From NCBI RefSeq assembly GCF_003182255.1, contig NZ_QGTQ01000013.1, positions 62,001 through 126,000 on the forward strand: DNA of 64,000 bases, written 5' to 3'. Of this stretch, positions 10,364 through 18,540 are shown in pieces. The first letter of the stretch is position 1; each line of letters opens with the position of its first letter. A program made the translations under genes and the position numbers. The notes beneath the pieces are model-generated. The model was not told the origin of the DNA, did no database searches, and saw only the letters and a program-made list of their open reading frames with translations. The stretch comes from Paenibacillus cellulosilyticus (GTDB lineage: Bacteria > Bacillota > Bacilli > Paenibacillales > Paenibacillaceae).

Positions 10364-10666
10364 TTAGTGATCGCCGTGGTTGCCACGGGACGGGTTCGTC
10401 ACGGCAAAGCCTTCTTGCGGTACGTAGAAATAGTCGATCCGAACACCGTCGAGGAAATCGACGCCTTTTTCCAAAAGAACATCGATGCCTGCATCCGTCG
10501 TTACCACTTCATCTTTATCCGTAGGCGTGTCCATGCCCAAGCCGTAGTGTGCGTGATCGCCATGCGCATGCGTCACATTTACGCGAACCATCAATCCTTC
10601 ATTCTCCTGCTTGTCCAGCTCCGCACGAAGAACTTTCGCCGCAGCACGGGAAATTTTGCATTTCAT
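10364..10666 (-). CDS. HesB/IscA-like protein lacking scaffold cysteines
   Basis: About 100 residues with the Fe-S biosynthesis (HesB/IscA) fold pattern: ISRAAAKVLRAEL, then VRVNVTHAHGD and RIDYFYVPQEGFAVTNP. IscA scaffolds bind clusters with one central Cys and a C-terminal Cys-x-Cys pair; here all three positions are absent, the only Cys is near residue 3, and the centre and tail are His-rich. It is probably a YneR/YqkB-type relative rather than a scaffold. The chosen ATG (10666) lies 10 bases after AAGGAG; an ATG at 10672 is possible. It is co-directional with the DUF1450 gene. Confidence 0.75.
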   Translation of the reverse strand: MKCKISRAAAKVLRAELDKQENEGLMVRVNVTHAHGDHAHYGLGMDTPTDKDEVVTTDAGIDVLLEKGVDFLDGVRIDYFYVPQEGFAVTNPSRGNHGDH

Positions 10667-10771
10667 AGTCATGTCGCTCCTTCAATCTATGTGATGAAAT
10701 AAAAAGTCCACTTATCTTATTCATTGTATAGAATCCATCATCTAAGTTCAACCCGAAGCTGTATATTCCCC

Positions 10772-11050
10772 TCAACCAACATCCGATCCCGAGCCGGGTC
10801 CATGTATGCCATACTTGCGCTCGATCCACCTTGCGAACCACGTCGATGCAAGCAATGTAACGGCAATATCATCGATTGGAAAAAAAGGAATCGGCAGCAG
10901 GATATCAGGTAGTACCCAGTACAAACCGACGGGTATAAGGAACAATAGTTTATCTCGAAAAGCAATCTGCGGATTGCTCAGTAATACCCATACACGGCTC
11001 AGTATATGCTTCCATCGGCGAAACGACAACCATTTGTTCATACGGTTCAC
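10772..11050 (-). CDS. DUF1232/YkvA-like small membrane protein
   Basis: A 92-residue protein with two hydrophobic stretches around LLFLIPVGLYWVLPDILLP and PIDDIAVTLLASTWF. The pattern 'P-D-x-L-x-P-I-P-F-F-P-I-D-D' matches the short DUF1232 (YkvA) membrane domain. The start is GTG at 11050 or ATG at 11041, both near GGAG. No function is known for the family. Confidence 0.7.
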   Translation of the reverse strand: MNRMNKWLSFRRWKHILSRVWVLLSNPQIAFRDKLLFLIPVGLYWVLPDILLPIPFFPIDDIAVTLLASTWFARWIERKYGIHGPGSGSDVG

Positions 11051-11103
11051 TCCATCTCCATCTCCGAATCAGTTCGGATATACGAATAGTATTCCACGCC
11101 AAA

Positions 11104-11133
11104 TAAAGCTGCTAAACATTACGTTCAGCAGCC
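11104..11133 (-). terminator. Terminator downstream of the LysM/M14 gene
   Basis: GCTGCTGAAC pairs imperfectly with GTTTAGCAGC on the minus strand, followed by TTTATTT. Confidence 0.6.
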
Positions 11134-11152
11134 TCTTCGGTTTCATCTTGCC

Positions 11153-12361
11153 TTAAACGCGGAATGTCATCGCTTCAAGCAGCAGCTTGGCGATATCTTC
11201 GTACATGTCCTCGAATTGGGTGAGCGGGAGCGGATTAACGCCAATACCGGCTTCAATCGTAAAGCCCGGCTTCCGGAACGTTTGGATAAACCAGTCTTTA
11301 TAACCTGCATCACTGCCTGTCAGCTTAACCGGACGATAGCTGCTCGAGACGCCGAGCCTGCATGCCAATGCTTCTGACTCGGCAGGCTCGTAGTCGCGAT
11401 AATTCCAATAAATTTCCTGTCCCTGCGTATGCATAGCCAACACAAGCTCGAACTGCTGCTCCTCTGTAAAAGCAGCCATTGCCGCCGCTTCCGGCTCACT
11501 GAGCGGCCGCGGCCCCGGGTAATCGCGTGGACCTGGGCCTGGCGTGCCGCGACGGCTGCATTCCTCTTCCCAGAAAGCCGGGAACTGGTCATTCAGGTCG
11601 ACGCCTCGTATGTTAGCCTTCCAGCGGCTGAACCGATGCGAGCCGCGATTCATCTCGAGCAGCTCGTTATACATCGGATGACCAGGATGCAGCCCTTCCT
11701 GCACGAGCGCTACGCCGTCTGGATTAACCATCGGGACAAGCCACAGCGTCACCTCGCTTAGCAGCTGCCGAACGTTCGCATTGCGCCAACTAGCACCGGA
11801 CTCGCAGGCTTGTGCAGCATCTTCAACAAAAGTCATCAACAGCACACTTGTAATCCATTCATTCGCATGAAAGGCGCCATTCGCGTGTATAACATAAGGT
11901 CCGCTGCCAAGCTTTAGCGCCGTGATCGGCCTGCCCATTACACTATGGCCGATGATCGATGTCTCGACCGTCTCGTAACGGCGCGCCAATAAGCCGCAGT
12001 CACGCTGCAGCTCTTCAGGACCATATTCCGCCTGTGCATCAACAATTCGATTCGGCGGTCCTGCCGGAATACGCAGCAGTGTGCCTGCCGCCCATTGGCT
12101 GGCAGCCCCTAGGCTGCGGTTGGCAGCTTCAATTGCCGAAGAAGCAATGCCGAACAGGTTCGACAGCCTCTCCAGCGTATCGCCCTCTTGAATGGCATAC
12201 CAAACGTCAGAGGTAGGGGGCACACGCAGCACTACGCCTGGTGGAATCGGTTCATTTTCGCTAATACGAGGATTGCAGGCAAGCAATGAAGCAGCGGACA
12301 CGCCAAAATGTCGTGCGACACGCAAAAGCGTGTCGCCTGGGCGAACAGTATAGGATAGCAC
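11153..12361 (-). CDS. LysM-M14 gamma-D-glutamyl-L-diamino acid endopeptidase
   Basis: A 402-residue protein with two N-terminal LysM peptidoglycan-binding repeats (YTVRPGDTLLRVARHFGVS at 4-22 and YAIQEGDTLERLSNLFGI at about 54-71), then an M14 zinc carboxypeptidase domain. Zinc ligands are visible in NGAFHANEW (HxxE) and LAMHTQGQ, and the catalytic Glu in FTIEAGIG. The order matches the sporulation endopeptidase I family (ENP1 of Lysinibacillus, YqgT of B. subtilis), which cleaves the gamma-D-Glu-diamino acid bond in muropeptides. It starts at GTG 12361, 8 bases after GGAGG, with no signal peptide, as in the ENP1 family. Confidence 0.9.
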   Translation of the reverse strand: MLSYTVRPGDTLLRVARHFGVSAASLLACNPRISENEPIPPGVVLRVPPTSDVWYAIQEGDTLERLSNLFGIASSAIEAANRSLGAASQWAAGTLLRIPAGPPNRIVDAQAEYGPEELQRDCGLLARRYETVETSIIGHSVMGRPITALKLGSGPYVIHANGAFHANEWITSVLLMTFVEDAAQACESGASWRNANVRQLLSEVTLWLVPMVNPDGVALVQEGLHPGHPMYNELLEMNRGSHRFSRWKANIRGVDLNDQFPAFWEEECSRRGTPGPGPRDYPGPRPLSEPEAAAMAAFTEEQQFELVLAMHTQGQEIYWNYRDYEPAESEALACRLGVSSSYRPVKLTGSDAGYKDWFIQTFRKPGFTIEAGIGVNPLPLTQFEDMYEDIAKLLLEAMTFRV

Positions 12362-12506
12362 GGGATCTTCCTCCCTTTGATCGATCGATTACGATCACAA
12401 TTGTCATTCATGATCTTCATCTTGCGATGCTTATCCATACATAATATTCGTTTTCATGACGGCTCATGACCGCTGATACATGCTTGCCTGCCTTGAGCGT
12501 TTATTG

Positions 12507-12543
12507 CTGCCCATTAGCGTTCTGACGAAGCGCTAATGGGACA
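12507..12543 (-). terminator. Hairpin downstream of racE
   Basis: A perfect 10-bp stem (CCCATTAGCG at 12510-12519 with CGCTAATGGG at 12531-12540) lies after the racE stop. The T-tract is poor. Confidence 0.55.
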
Positions 12544-12550
12544 CATATAA

Positions 12551-13366
12551 TTAGCCGATCTGCGAAACTTGCCAGACGACCGGTGTCAGTTCAATCTGCT
12601 TTCCAAGCCACTGTTTGGCTATAACTCGGAACATCGCTGGCTGCCCGCTGCAAAAAAACTGGTGAACGGGCATTACCTCGACGTCAGAAAGATTATTTTG
12701 CTCATGGAGAATCGTGCTTATTTCACGTGCTGTTTCCTCAGCCGAGCTTATGAGTACAACTTCAGGTCCCATTACTTCGCCAATTGTTTCGGCCAGAAAC
12801 GGATAATGTGTACAGCCTAATATCATGCAGTCCATCGGATAATCTCGCAAGCCGCCAAGCGCTGCATGTACGGTAATGTATGTCTCCTCCGAACGAAAAT
12901 TGCCCCGCTCCACGAGTGGAACGAACGTAGGACACGCTCTGCTAACGACATGAACTTGAGGATCCAGCTGCTTCAGCGCCAGCTCGTAGGCACCGCTCTT
13001 AATCGTTCCATCTGTACCGATAACACCAATAATACCTGAATTCGTTCTGCCGATTGCTGCTCTGGCGCCTGGGTGAATAACACCAACAACCGGAACATTC
13101 ACCTGCTTCTTAATATCTTCAAGGGCAAACGCTGTCGCAGTATTGCATGCAATGACAATCATCTTCGGATCATACTGAATCAAATAATCTACAATTTCTC
13201 GCGTAAATTGTACAACTTCATCTGCCGGTCTTGTTCCGTATGGCGTGCGGGCGGTATCGCCGAAATAAACAATTTTCTCTTGTGGGAGCTGTCGCATAAT
13301 TTCTTTGGCAACGGTAAGTCCGCCAACGCCAGAATCTAGTATCGCAATCGGCTGCTGCACATCCAC
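12551..13366 (-). CDS. racE: Glutamate racemase
   Basis: Interconverts L- and D-glutamate for peptidoglycan precursors. The body matches MurI/RacE: PIAILDSGVGGLTVAKEIM at the N-terminus and the two catalytic cysteines in VIACNTATAFA and ILGCTHYPFLA. The longest open frame (to 13483) adds about 39 Cys-rich residues absent from homologues, so I choose GTG at 13366 (alternatively GTG at 13360); the ribosome site there is weak (AGAAAG). About 271 residues, normal for the family. Confidence 0.93.
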   Translation of the reverse strand: MDVQQPIAILDSGVGGLTVAKEIMRQLPQEKIVYFGDTARTPYGTRPADEVVQFTREIVDYLIQYDPKMIVIACNTATAFALEDIKKQVNVPVVGVIHPGARAAIGRTNSGIIGVIGTDGTIKSGAYELALKQLDPQVHVVSRACPTFVPLVERGNFRSEETYITVHAALGGLRDYPMDCMILGCTHYPFLAETIGEVMGPEVVLISSAEETAREISTILHEQNNLSDVEVMPVHQFFCSGQPAMFRVIAKQWLGKQIELTPVVWQVSQIG

Positions 13367-13519
13367 ACCGCTTTCTTTTTCAGCAATTGTACAGATTGCA
13401 TTAGCATATGAACGCCCGCATCGAAATGTACCTGTCTCTACGCGTGTGCTTTTACAGCATATGCAGCAAGAAGACGACCGCATCCATCGGACGGTCGCCT
13501 TCAGCCGAGCAACTATTAT

Positions 13520-13993
13520 TTAACCAATCGTTTGAAGGGGCTTCTCTTCAATAGCCTGGAATTGTACCTGCTCCGTCTCAGGCTCCAACTCCTCAAGCGC
13601 GCCTTCTGTTACGTCTTCTACCGAGTCCTCCGCGCCGTTAGCGATACCTGCCGTCAGTGTGCTAACGATAGCGGCTTCCAGCTCCGCTTCTGCCTTCGAT
13701 CCAACGCCACGCCACGACTTCACGCTCGATACAACTGCCGATGCAGCATTCTTCGCACGATCCGCAACTTCCGAAGCACCGCCGCCAACCTGCTTTGCAA
13801 TACGGCCTGTCGTCTCGCCTACTTGATGCGCGAAGCGTGATGTTGTATCTCCCACTTTTTGCGCGCCTTCCGCAATGTCATGACGCAGCTCTTTGCCCGC
13901 CTTAGGTGCAAACAGCAATGCCGTAATAGAACCGACAACCGCCCCTGCCAATGCGCCTAGCAGAAATCCTTTACCACTCGTTGATTTTGCCAT
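13520..13993 (-). CDS. ytxH: YtxH domain-containing protein
   Basis: A 157-residue general-stress-type protein. The N-terminus GFLLGALAGAVVGSITALLF is a glycine-rich membrane segment followed by APKAGKELR, the YtxH signature. The rest is an Ala/Glu-rich amphipathic helix of late-embryogenesis type, then an acidic tail. The start overlaps the ytxG stop by one base, so the pair is translationally coupled. In Bacillus ytxGH belongs to the sigma-B/sigma-H stress response; that regulation is family knowledge only. Confidence 0.88.
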   Translation of the reverse strand: MAKSTSGKGFLLGALAGAVVGSITALLFAPKAGKELRHDIAEGAQKVGDTTSRFAHQVGETTGRIAKQVGGGASEVADRAKNAASAVVSSVKSWRGVGSKAEAELEAAIVSTLTAGIANGAEDSVEDVTEGALEELEPETEQVQFQAIEEKPLQTIG

Positions 13994-14493
13994 TATAAAT
14001 CGCTCCCTCCGTTGTTAGCGTGCCCATCGCCCTCACCGGAGCATGCAGGCTTCTTTACAACTTTGTCACGTACGGATTGCCATAGCTGCCAAGCCGTCAT
14101 CCCAACCTCTGCCCAATCAAGCGCTTCATCAAGCCCTTTAAGCCGTTTGTTCTCAATCCGCTCCGCTTGCTGCCGTGCTTTATTCGCCATCGCCGCCGTC
14201 ATAGCATTGACGGCAGCAGAGGCGTTCTCCACGGACTCGCCAAGCACGGATGCTGCCTGGAATAGGCCGCTTACCGCCTTAAGCTGCGTGCTGACCAGAT
14301 CAAGTGCGACTTCGGCCCGCTCTGTCGTCCCCTGCATCCTGCGTATGAGCGTGTGCATTTCCTGCTCCAGCCGCTCAGCCGCCTGCTGCATCTGCTTCAG
14401 CCGAATCACGATGATCCGCAGCCCGATTAACAGGCCGATTGTCAAAATAACGAATACAACCGTCGCCGCAACCTCGCACAATACCGTAATCAT
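13993..14493 (-). CDS. ytxG: DUF948 domain-containing protein (YtxG-like)
   Basis: A 166-residue protein with one N-terminal membrane helix (about 5-27, VAATVVFVILTIGLLIG), then a long coiled-coil region typical of DUF948. It is paired with ytxH as in other Bacillales. GGAG lies 11 bases before the ATG. Likely a membrane-bound structural or stress protein; no catalytic motif. Confidence 0.85.
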   Translation of the reverse strand: MITVLCEVAATVVFVILTIGLLIGLRIIVIRLKQMQQAAERLEQEMHTLIRRMQGTTERAEVALDLVSTQLKAVSGLFQAASVLGESVENASAAVNAMTAAMANKARQQAERIENKRLKGLDEALDWAEVGMTAWQLWQSVRDKVVKKPACSGEGDGHANNGGSDL

Positions 14494-14601
14494 GATCTAA
14501 GTTGCTCCTTTCCCGCATCGTCTCCCCGGTGGTAGTAGACGAATGCCTAATTTGTAATGACAGTATAATCAGTCTGGGCTTGACTCGACACAACGGACGA
14601 G

Positions 14602-14649
14602 CATAAAAAAGAACATCGCAATAACCTTACGGTTACGTACGATGTTCTT
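14602..14649 (-). terminator. Terminator downstream of the SufR-like gene
   Basis: A perfect 10-bp stem (AAGAACATCG at 14609-14618 with CGATGTTCTT at 14640-14649) is followed on the minus strand by TTTTTT. Confidence 0.75.
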
Positions 14650-14680
14650 ATGATTGGGCATTGTCGATACAAGCCCATGG

Positions 14681-15379
14681 CTAAGGTTGTAAATCGTCAC
14701 CGACAGACGCTTGAATGGCATAAGTGCACTTGGCGCCGCCCTTCGCGAGACACTCCGTGCGCTCCACCTTCGCCTGCAGCAGCTCGGCGAACAGCTGCAG
14801 CTCGCAAGCACACGCCTGCTGATATGGCTTTGCGACCTGTGCAATCGGACAGTTGTACTCATGCAGCTGGTAGCTGCCTGCCTGGAGCTCTTCGACCTCC
14901 ACCATATAACCACCTGCGTGCTGAATGGCCGCTAGCTCCTTGACCCGGCCGTCCAGCGACTTACCTGCCATACGTGGCGAGTAGCGTTCGATAAGCTTGC
15001 GCTTGCGGCTCTGGAACAGCTTATCGACCAGCGGCGCTGTCTCGGTATCCGCAGACAGCTCGTCCAGTATCTCCAGCGTCAGCCCGTGATAATTTTTTGG
15101 AAACAACGCTTCGGACTCTTCGGTCAGCTCGTACATATGCTTCGGTCTGCCCGCTCCGCGTTTGACAGATGTCTGATGAATAAAGCCATCGCTCTCAAGT
15201 GCGTAGAGATGTCTGCGTACTGCCATCTCCGTCAAGCCCAAGCTGCTCGCGAGCTCGCCTGCACTCTGTACACCTCTTGTCTTGAGCAGCTCCAAGACTG
15301 CCCGCCTGGTCGATTGCCCGCTTCGCAGCGATGGATGTTCCATATCGTCTCTTGGTTCGCTTCGGTCCATCCTATCCAC
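14681..15379 (-). CDS. SufR-like Fe-S transcriptional regulator
   Basis: A 232-residue regulator. The N-terminal winged helix-turn-helix (residues ~20-80: AGELASSLGLTEMAVRRHLY) precedes a domain ending with four cysteines in the spacing of cluster-binding SufR-type repressors: YNCPIAQVAKPYQQACACE followed by TECLAKGGAKCTYAI. SufR of cyanobacteria and actinobacteria senses Fe-S status and represses suf genes; no suf genes are in the window, so the target here is unknown. The start is GTG 15379 or ATG 15370; the site is ambiguous. It lies 24 bases after the HepT-like gene and may be co-transcribed. Confidence 0.82.
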   Translation of the reverse strand: MDRMDRSEPRDDMEHPSLRSGQSTRRAVLELLKTRGVQSAGELASSLGLTEMAVRRHLYALESDGFIHQTSVKRGAGRPKHMYELTEESEALFPKNYHGLTLEILDELSADTETAPLVDKLFQSRKRKLIERYSPRMAGKSLDGRVKELAAIQHAGGYMVEVEELQAGSYQLHEYNCPIAQVAKPYQQACACELQLFAELLQAKVERTECLAKGGAKCTYAIQASVGDDLQP

Positions 15380-15403
15380 CGCCCTCGCCTAAGGTCATAC
15401 CAA

Positions 15404-15829
15404 TTACAGCTGCAGCTCCTCTGCTAAGTAACGCTCTACTGCTGCCTTAAACCGCGCAAGCACAGTTGGCAATACTGGCGAAAGCTCATGCAGCTCCGTA
15501 CGCGGCCACTCGTAGTAGTATTGGACAAGTGGTTTGCGAAGCTTCACAAGCGCCGTCAGCGGCGCTACCAGCTCAGCTGGCAGTACGTTCTCCTCAACGA
15601 TAATATCGACCAGGTCCTCGTAGCTGCTAGCATCGCGCATAATAAATCCGTCAATCAGAAAGCTTCCCACATCGGTTACGGTTTCAATGGCAAGATGCAG
15701 CGCTCTCTCCTGCGCCATTCCTTCCAGCTGCGAGCCGCTCCAGCTTGCCGTTAAGTCCGTTAGTGTCTCGGCTATAGCAGGAATCGCCTGCAACCGTTGT
15801 TGAATCTGCTCGACATTTACATAATACAT
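15404..15829 (-). CDS. DUF86 HepT-like protein (YutE type)
   Basis: A 141-residue all-helical protein of the DUF86/HepT-like family. The toxin HepT carries an R-x4-6-H RNase motif and pairs with an MNT antitoxin; here the equivalent region reads DGFIMRDASSYEDLVDII, with no His at the usual place, and no MNT partner is adjacent. It is therefore more like B. subtilis YutE, a housekeeping solitary protein, than an active toxin. AGGAG lies 12 bases before the ATG. Confidence 0.75.
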   Translation of the reverse strand: MYYVNVEQIQQRLQAIPAIAETLTDLTASWSGSQLEGMAQERALHLAIETVTDVGSFLIDGFIMRDASSYEDLVDIIVEENVLPAELVAPLTALVKLRKPLVQYYYEWPRTELHELSPVLPTVLARFKAAVERYLAEELQL

Positions 15830-15869
15830 TGTCGGCTGGCGCTCCTTTCCAAGCCCGTATGGCTGATGC

Positions 15870-15989
15870 TTATTCTGCGTTGTGATCGGAGCCCGACTTG
15901 CGTCCCCGACGCTTCAGCCAAGCTACCATAATAATGCTGCTGATTATCACAATAATGAGATAAGTCAGCGGCTCGTATACGTCTCCCAT
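15870..15989 (-). CDS. 39-residue single-pass membrane peptide
   Basis: A short gene with an excellent AAGGAG 8 bases before ATG 15989 and a stop at 15872-15870. The peptide begins MGDVYEPLTY, continues with one hydrophobic helix (LIIVIISSIIMVAWL) and ends in a basic, polar tail (KRRGRKSGSDHNAE). It sits between the Dabb gene (13 bases upstream) and the HepT-like gene, all on one strand. I do not recognise it. The ribosome site, membrane topology with positive-inside tail and operon position argue that it is translated. Confidence 0.65.
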   Translation of the reverse strand: MGDVYEPLTYLIIVIISSIIMVAWLKRRGRKSGSDHNAE

Positions 15990-16002
15990 GTGCTGCTGCT
16001 CC

Positions 16003-16290
16003 TTAGCTTACGTAATCGACGCTCACAGATGCATCGCGCACCTGCGACATATGCTCGATTACTTTCTTATGAACCGGATGCACTTGATACGCCTCAAGCG
16101 CCTCCATCGATTCAAATTTCGTCACAAGCGCGATGTCATACGAACGCTCCGAGTGCAGGACGTCGACGCCGACCTCCAGATGCTTCAGTACATCAATCTT
16201 GCCTTCCATGTCACGAAGCACTTGAGCTGTACGCTCAATGCTCTCCGCACTGCGATCCTTCAATTTGAACATAACGATATGTGTAATCAT
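16003..16290 (-). CDS. Dabb family protein (stress-responsive A/B barrel)
   Basis: A 95-residue protein with the stress-responsive alpha-beta barrel pattern: N-terminal ITHIVMFKLKDR, then SYDIALVTKFESMEALEAYQVHPVH with the conserved HPxH. Small dimeric ferredoxin-like proteins of this family have no general enzymatic role assigned. First gene of a possible Dabb / membrane peptide / HepT-like operon. Confidence 0.85.
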   Translation of the reverse strand: MITHIVMFKLKDRSAESIERTAQVLRDMEGKIDVLKHLEVGVDVLHSERSYDIALVTKFESMEALEAYQVHPVHKKVIEHMSQVRDASVSVDYVS

Positions 16291-16513
16291 TCATATCCAC
16301 CTCTTCGTATATAGTTTAGAACGCCGGGATGGCGTTTGAAAAGCTCCGATGAGAAAACCACTGCCGATGCTAATGCAGGATGAGCGATCTACTGCATTAT
16401 GGAGCACAGCAGCTTCGTAAGCATAAGGCAGGTTTTATCGCCAATAATCCAGCCGCCGCCTTCACATAATAACGTCACCTACAAATTGACGTACAAAGGG
16501 GATCGGCCATTCG

Positions 16514-16771
16514 ATGCGCTATTCAGTTACGATAGCAGCCACCCTTATCGGGCTGGCGATTTGCTTATTTAACGCTACAGGATATGATTCGCACAACTTC
16601 GTCTTCTTCATGTTGAGCGTCCCTGCATGGCTTGCAGAGCTGCTGTTCGACGTTCACAACGTCGCCATCCTGCCCCTGTATATATTGACGGTTCTTACCT
16701 GGGCGGTACTTGGCTTCGTAGTCGACACCATCATTAGCCGCCAGCGCGTTCGGCAAGGCGCACATGATTGA
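16514..16771 (+). CDS. Small membrane protein of unknown function
   Basis: An 85-residue protein with two or three hydrophobic helices (VTIAATLIGLAICLF, FVFFMLSVPAWLAELLF and LPLYILTVLTWAVLGFVV). GGGGAT lies about 11 bases upstream. A strong terminator follows 12 bases after the stop, supporting a real transcription unit. I recognise no family. Confidence 0.6.
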   Translation: MRYSVTIAATLIGLAICLFNATGYDSHNFVFFMLSVPAWLAELLFDVHNVAILPLYILTVLTWAVLGFVVDTIISRQRVRQGAHD

Positions 16772-16783
16772 GACATAACAAGG

Positions 16784-16808
16784 AAAAGGAGCCGAGTCGG
16801 CTCCTTTT
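16784..16808 (+). terminator. Terminator shared by convergent genes
   Basis: A 12-bp stem (AAAAGGAGCCGA with TCGGCTCCTTTT) has an A-run on one side and a T-run on the other. It can end both the plus-strand membrane protein and the minus-strand cupredoxin. Confidence 0.8.
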
Positions 16809-16812
16809 TCTC

Positions 16813-17196
16813 TTATTCTACAATCAATACCGATTTCATGTCCGCGTGGCCGACACCGCACATAACGGAGCAGTGAATTTCATACGTGCCAGGCTTGTCG
16901 AACGTTACGTCCTGCGTCAACGTCTCACCTTGTAGGTCGATGTTGAAGTCTTTGATCTCGAGGCCGTGGATACCGCTCTTGTTCTTCAGGATCAGTCGAA
17001 CCGGTTGACCGGCTTTGACATGATATTCTTGCTGGTCGAATACGAAGTCGTTCGACGCTTCAACCTTCAGCAATTGCATGCCTTCTGGCAATCCTGCCGT
17101 CTCATCCTTCGGTTTCTCAGGAAGACCGAACGTGAGCAGGTATACGCTGAGTAAAGCTGCCGCTGAAAACACGACGAACATAATCCACTTGTGCAT
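16813..17196 (-). CDS. Solitary CuA-type cupredoxin, membrane-anchored
   Basis: A 127-residue exported copper protein. One N-terminal helix (about 4-24) anchors or exports it; the cupredoxin domain carries GIHGLEI (His ligand) and HCSVMCGVGHADM, i.e. the Cys-x3-Cys-x3-His-x2-Met pattern of the binuclear CuA site in cytochrome oxidase subunit II. It lacks the subunit II transmembrane hairpin and stands alone. A role as an extracellular electron carrier or copper donor is inferred. GGGGGAG lies before the ATG and a sigma-A-like promoter is upstream. A close relative occurs at 59056-59454. Confidence 0.82.
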   Translation of the reverse strand: MHKWIMFVVFSAAALLSVYLLTFGLPEKPKDETAGLPEGMQLLKVEASNDFVFDQQEYHVKAGQPVRLILKNKSGIHGLEIKDFNIDLQGETLTQDVTFDKPGTYEIHCSVMCGVGHADMKSVLIVE

Positions 17197-17235
17197 AAAT
17201 CTGTGCTCCCCCTTGCAGGCATTAGTCTACTCCTT

Positions 17236-17265
17236 ATAATACCCAACTTCGTCCAATCTTCTCAA
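17236..17265 (-). promoter_or_regulatory. Predicted promoter of the CuA cupredoxin gene
   Basis: Minus-strand TTGAGA (17265-17260) and TATTAT (17241-17236) are 18 bases apart, about 40 bases before the ATG. No complete FNR-like box is present here. Confidence 0.5.
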
Positions 17266-17325
17266 CCTCTAACTCCCAGGAGCACAAACTTTTTTCTACC
17301 GAATGTGACAAATGTATGAACAAAA

Positions 17326-17727
17326 TTAGTCGCGTAAATACGTTTTCATCAGCCGTTCCGATTCCGCCTTCACGAATCCCCACACCATCGCAAATTGATG
17401 ATGATAACCGCGGCATACATATTTGGCAACCATGCTGTCGTGCTGCTGGCTCTCCTCATAAATCTTAATGCCCGCATCGCGAAACTGCTTGCGCAGCGCA
17501 GCCAGATCAAGCAGGACACGGTCCTGCACCGCTCTCAGCATCGATTCGTACAGTCGAGGCAGCTTCATGCCTGAGCGTGCGACGACGCGAATGTCATGGT
17601 CTAATATGCGCATGACGATGCCGAGCAGCACATACCGCTTCACCATCGACTGCTCCGCCTCACTCTGTACCGGCGGAGGCGCTGTGCGCCGATCTGCAGG
17701 CGCAGGCTTCTCGTTCGTTACCGCCAT
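17326..17727 (-). CDS. Conserved hypothetical protein
   Basis: A 133-residue soluble protein. The ATG at 17727 with GAAGGGGG upstream is preferred to the longer open frame, whose first 34 codons run through a Cys-rich, non-coding-looking stretch. A proline-rich N-terminus is followed by a helical domain (MVKRYVLLGIVMRILDHDIR, then EESQQHDSMVAKYVCRGYHH). I do not recognise the family. Codon use and the ribosome site support a real gene. Confidence 0.7.
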   Translation of the reverse strand: MAVTNEKPAPADRRTAPPPVQSEAEQSMVKRYVLLGIVMRILDHDIRVVARSGMKLPRLYESMLRAVQDRVLLDLAALRKQFRDAGIKIYEESQQHDSMVAKYVCRGYHHQFAMVWGFVKAESERLMKTYLRD

Positions 17728-17829
17728 TGATCGGCAACCCCCTTCAAACCAGTTCAAAAAAACAGAACACTTGTTCTTATTATAACGACAAACAGCCCGC
17801 TTATGCAAGCGGACTATATCATTAATCAT

Positions 17830-18306
17830 TCATTTGGAATTGTCGCCTTTCGAGTCGCCCTTTTCTTCATGTTGACCGGTTTGACTTTCGTCATCTTGGT
17901 CATTGTCTTTGCTCCCCCCCTTATCCTTGAGCACTTCAATCATTTGTCTCAAGCTATCAGGAAGCGGCAGTCCAATCCTTCCGTAGTTCTCTGTAATCGA
18001 GATCAACTCATTGGCCAGATAGAAATAAATCGCGCCGGACATCGTGACACCCTCCAGATGGAGCAGCAAATCTATCTGATGCGCAAGCAGTACAATCAAC
18101 AACGTCAACCCTTTACGAGTAAGCCCCCAAGAGCCGACATGACTGTTCAATCCTTTCTTCTCCTTCATCGAAGCAGCGATTCCAGTCAAGTAGTCGACCC
18201 CCATTGCAATAAGCAGCACCGTAAGTGATTGAGGCCATGCGCCAAATGCATACGTAAATGTGGTACCGACTACAGCAGCCATCGAGCAAAGCCAGGCAAG
18301 CGGCAT
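17830..18306 (-). CDS. Holin family protein (BhlA/TcdE-like phage_holin_4)
   Basis: A 158-residue protein with three or four hydrophobic helices (PLAWLCSMAAVVGTTFTYAFG, SLTVLLIAMGVDYLTGIAAS, KGLTLLIVLLAHQIDLLLHL). 'MGVDYLTGIAA..' and 'S-x-x-G-x-x-G-x-x-R-K' are the signature of the phage_holin_4/TcdE group. The tail is long, charged and soluble. GAAGGAGG lies 7 bases before ATG 18306. No endolysin or phage genes adjoin, so it looks like a domesticated chromosomal holin; its role may be in autolysis or export. Confidence 0.82.
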   Translation of the reverse strand: MPLAWLCSMAAVVGTTFTYAFGAWPQSLTVLLIAMGVDYLTGIAASMKEKKGLNSHVGSWGLTRKGLTLLIVLLAHQIDLLLHLEGVTMSGAIYFYLANELISITENYGRIGLPLPDSLRQMIEVLKDKGGSKDNDQDDESQTGQHEEKGDSKGDNSK

Positions 18307-18540
18307 ATTCCCCCCTCCTTCATGATTGCCTGCATCTGACGCTTGCTTGATCAAACAAGCCGTCGACGCAGCATCGGGAATATATCCTATTTATATGTAA
18401 GCCTCGACAGGGTTGTCCCAGCCATCTGCCTATTTCGATCACTTCTTTCCTTGATATTCCTGCTGCTTGTACTTTTTTATGGTAGGATATAGAGGTGAGC
18501 AGAAGCTCGTTCAAAAGACACCCTATTGGAGGCGGTTTCA

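Noticed and set aside
15404-15829. HepT/MNT toxin-antitoxin module
   Set aside because: No MNT nucleotidyltransferase nearby and the catalytic His of HepT is not in place.
17290-17310. FNR-type box before the first CuA cupredoxin
   Set aside because: Only one half site (TGTGA) is present; the partner half is TATGA, so I do not call it.
18355-18540. T-box or trp attenuator before trpB
   Set aside because: No T-box sequence, tandem Trp codons or paired hairpins were visible.
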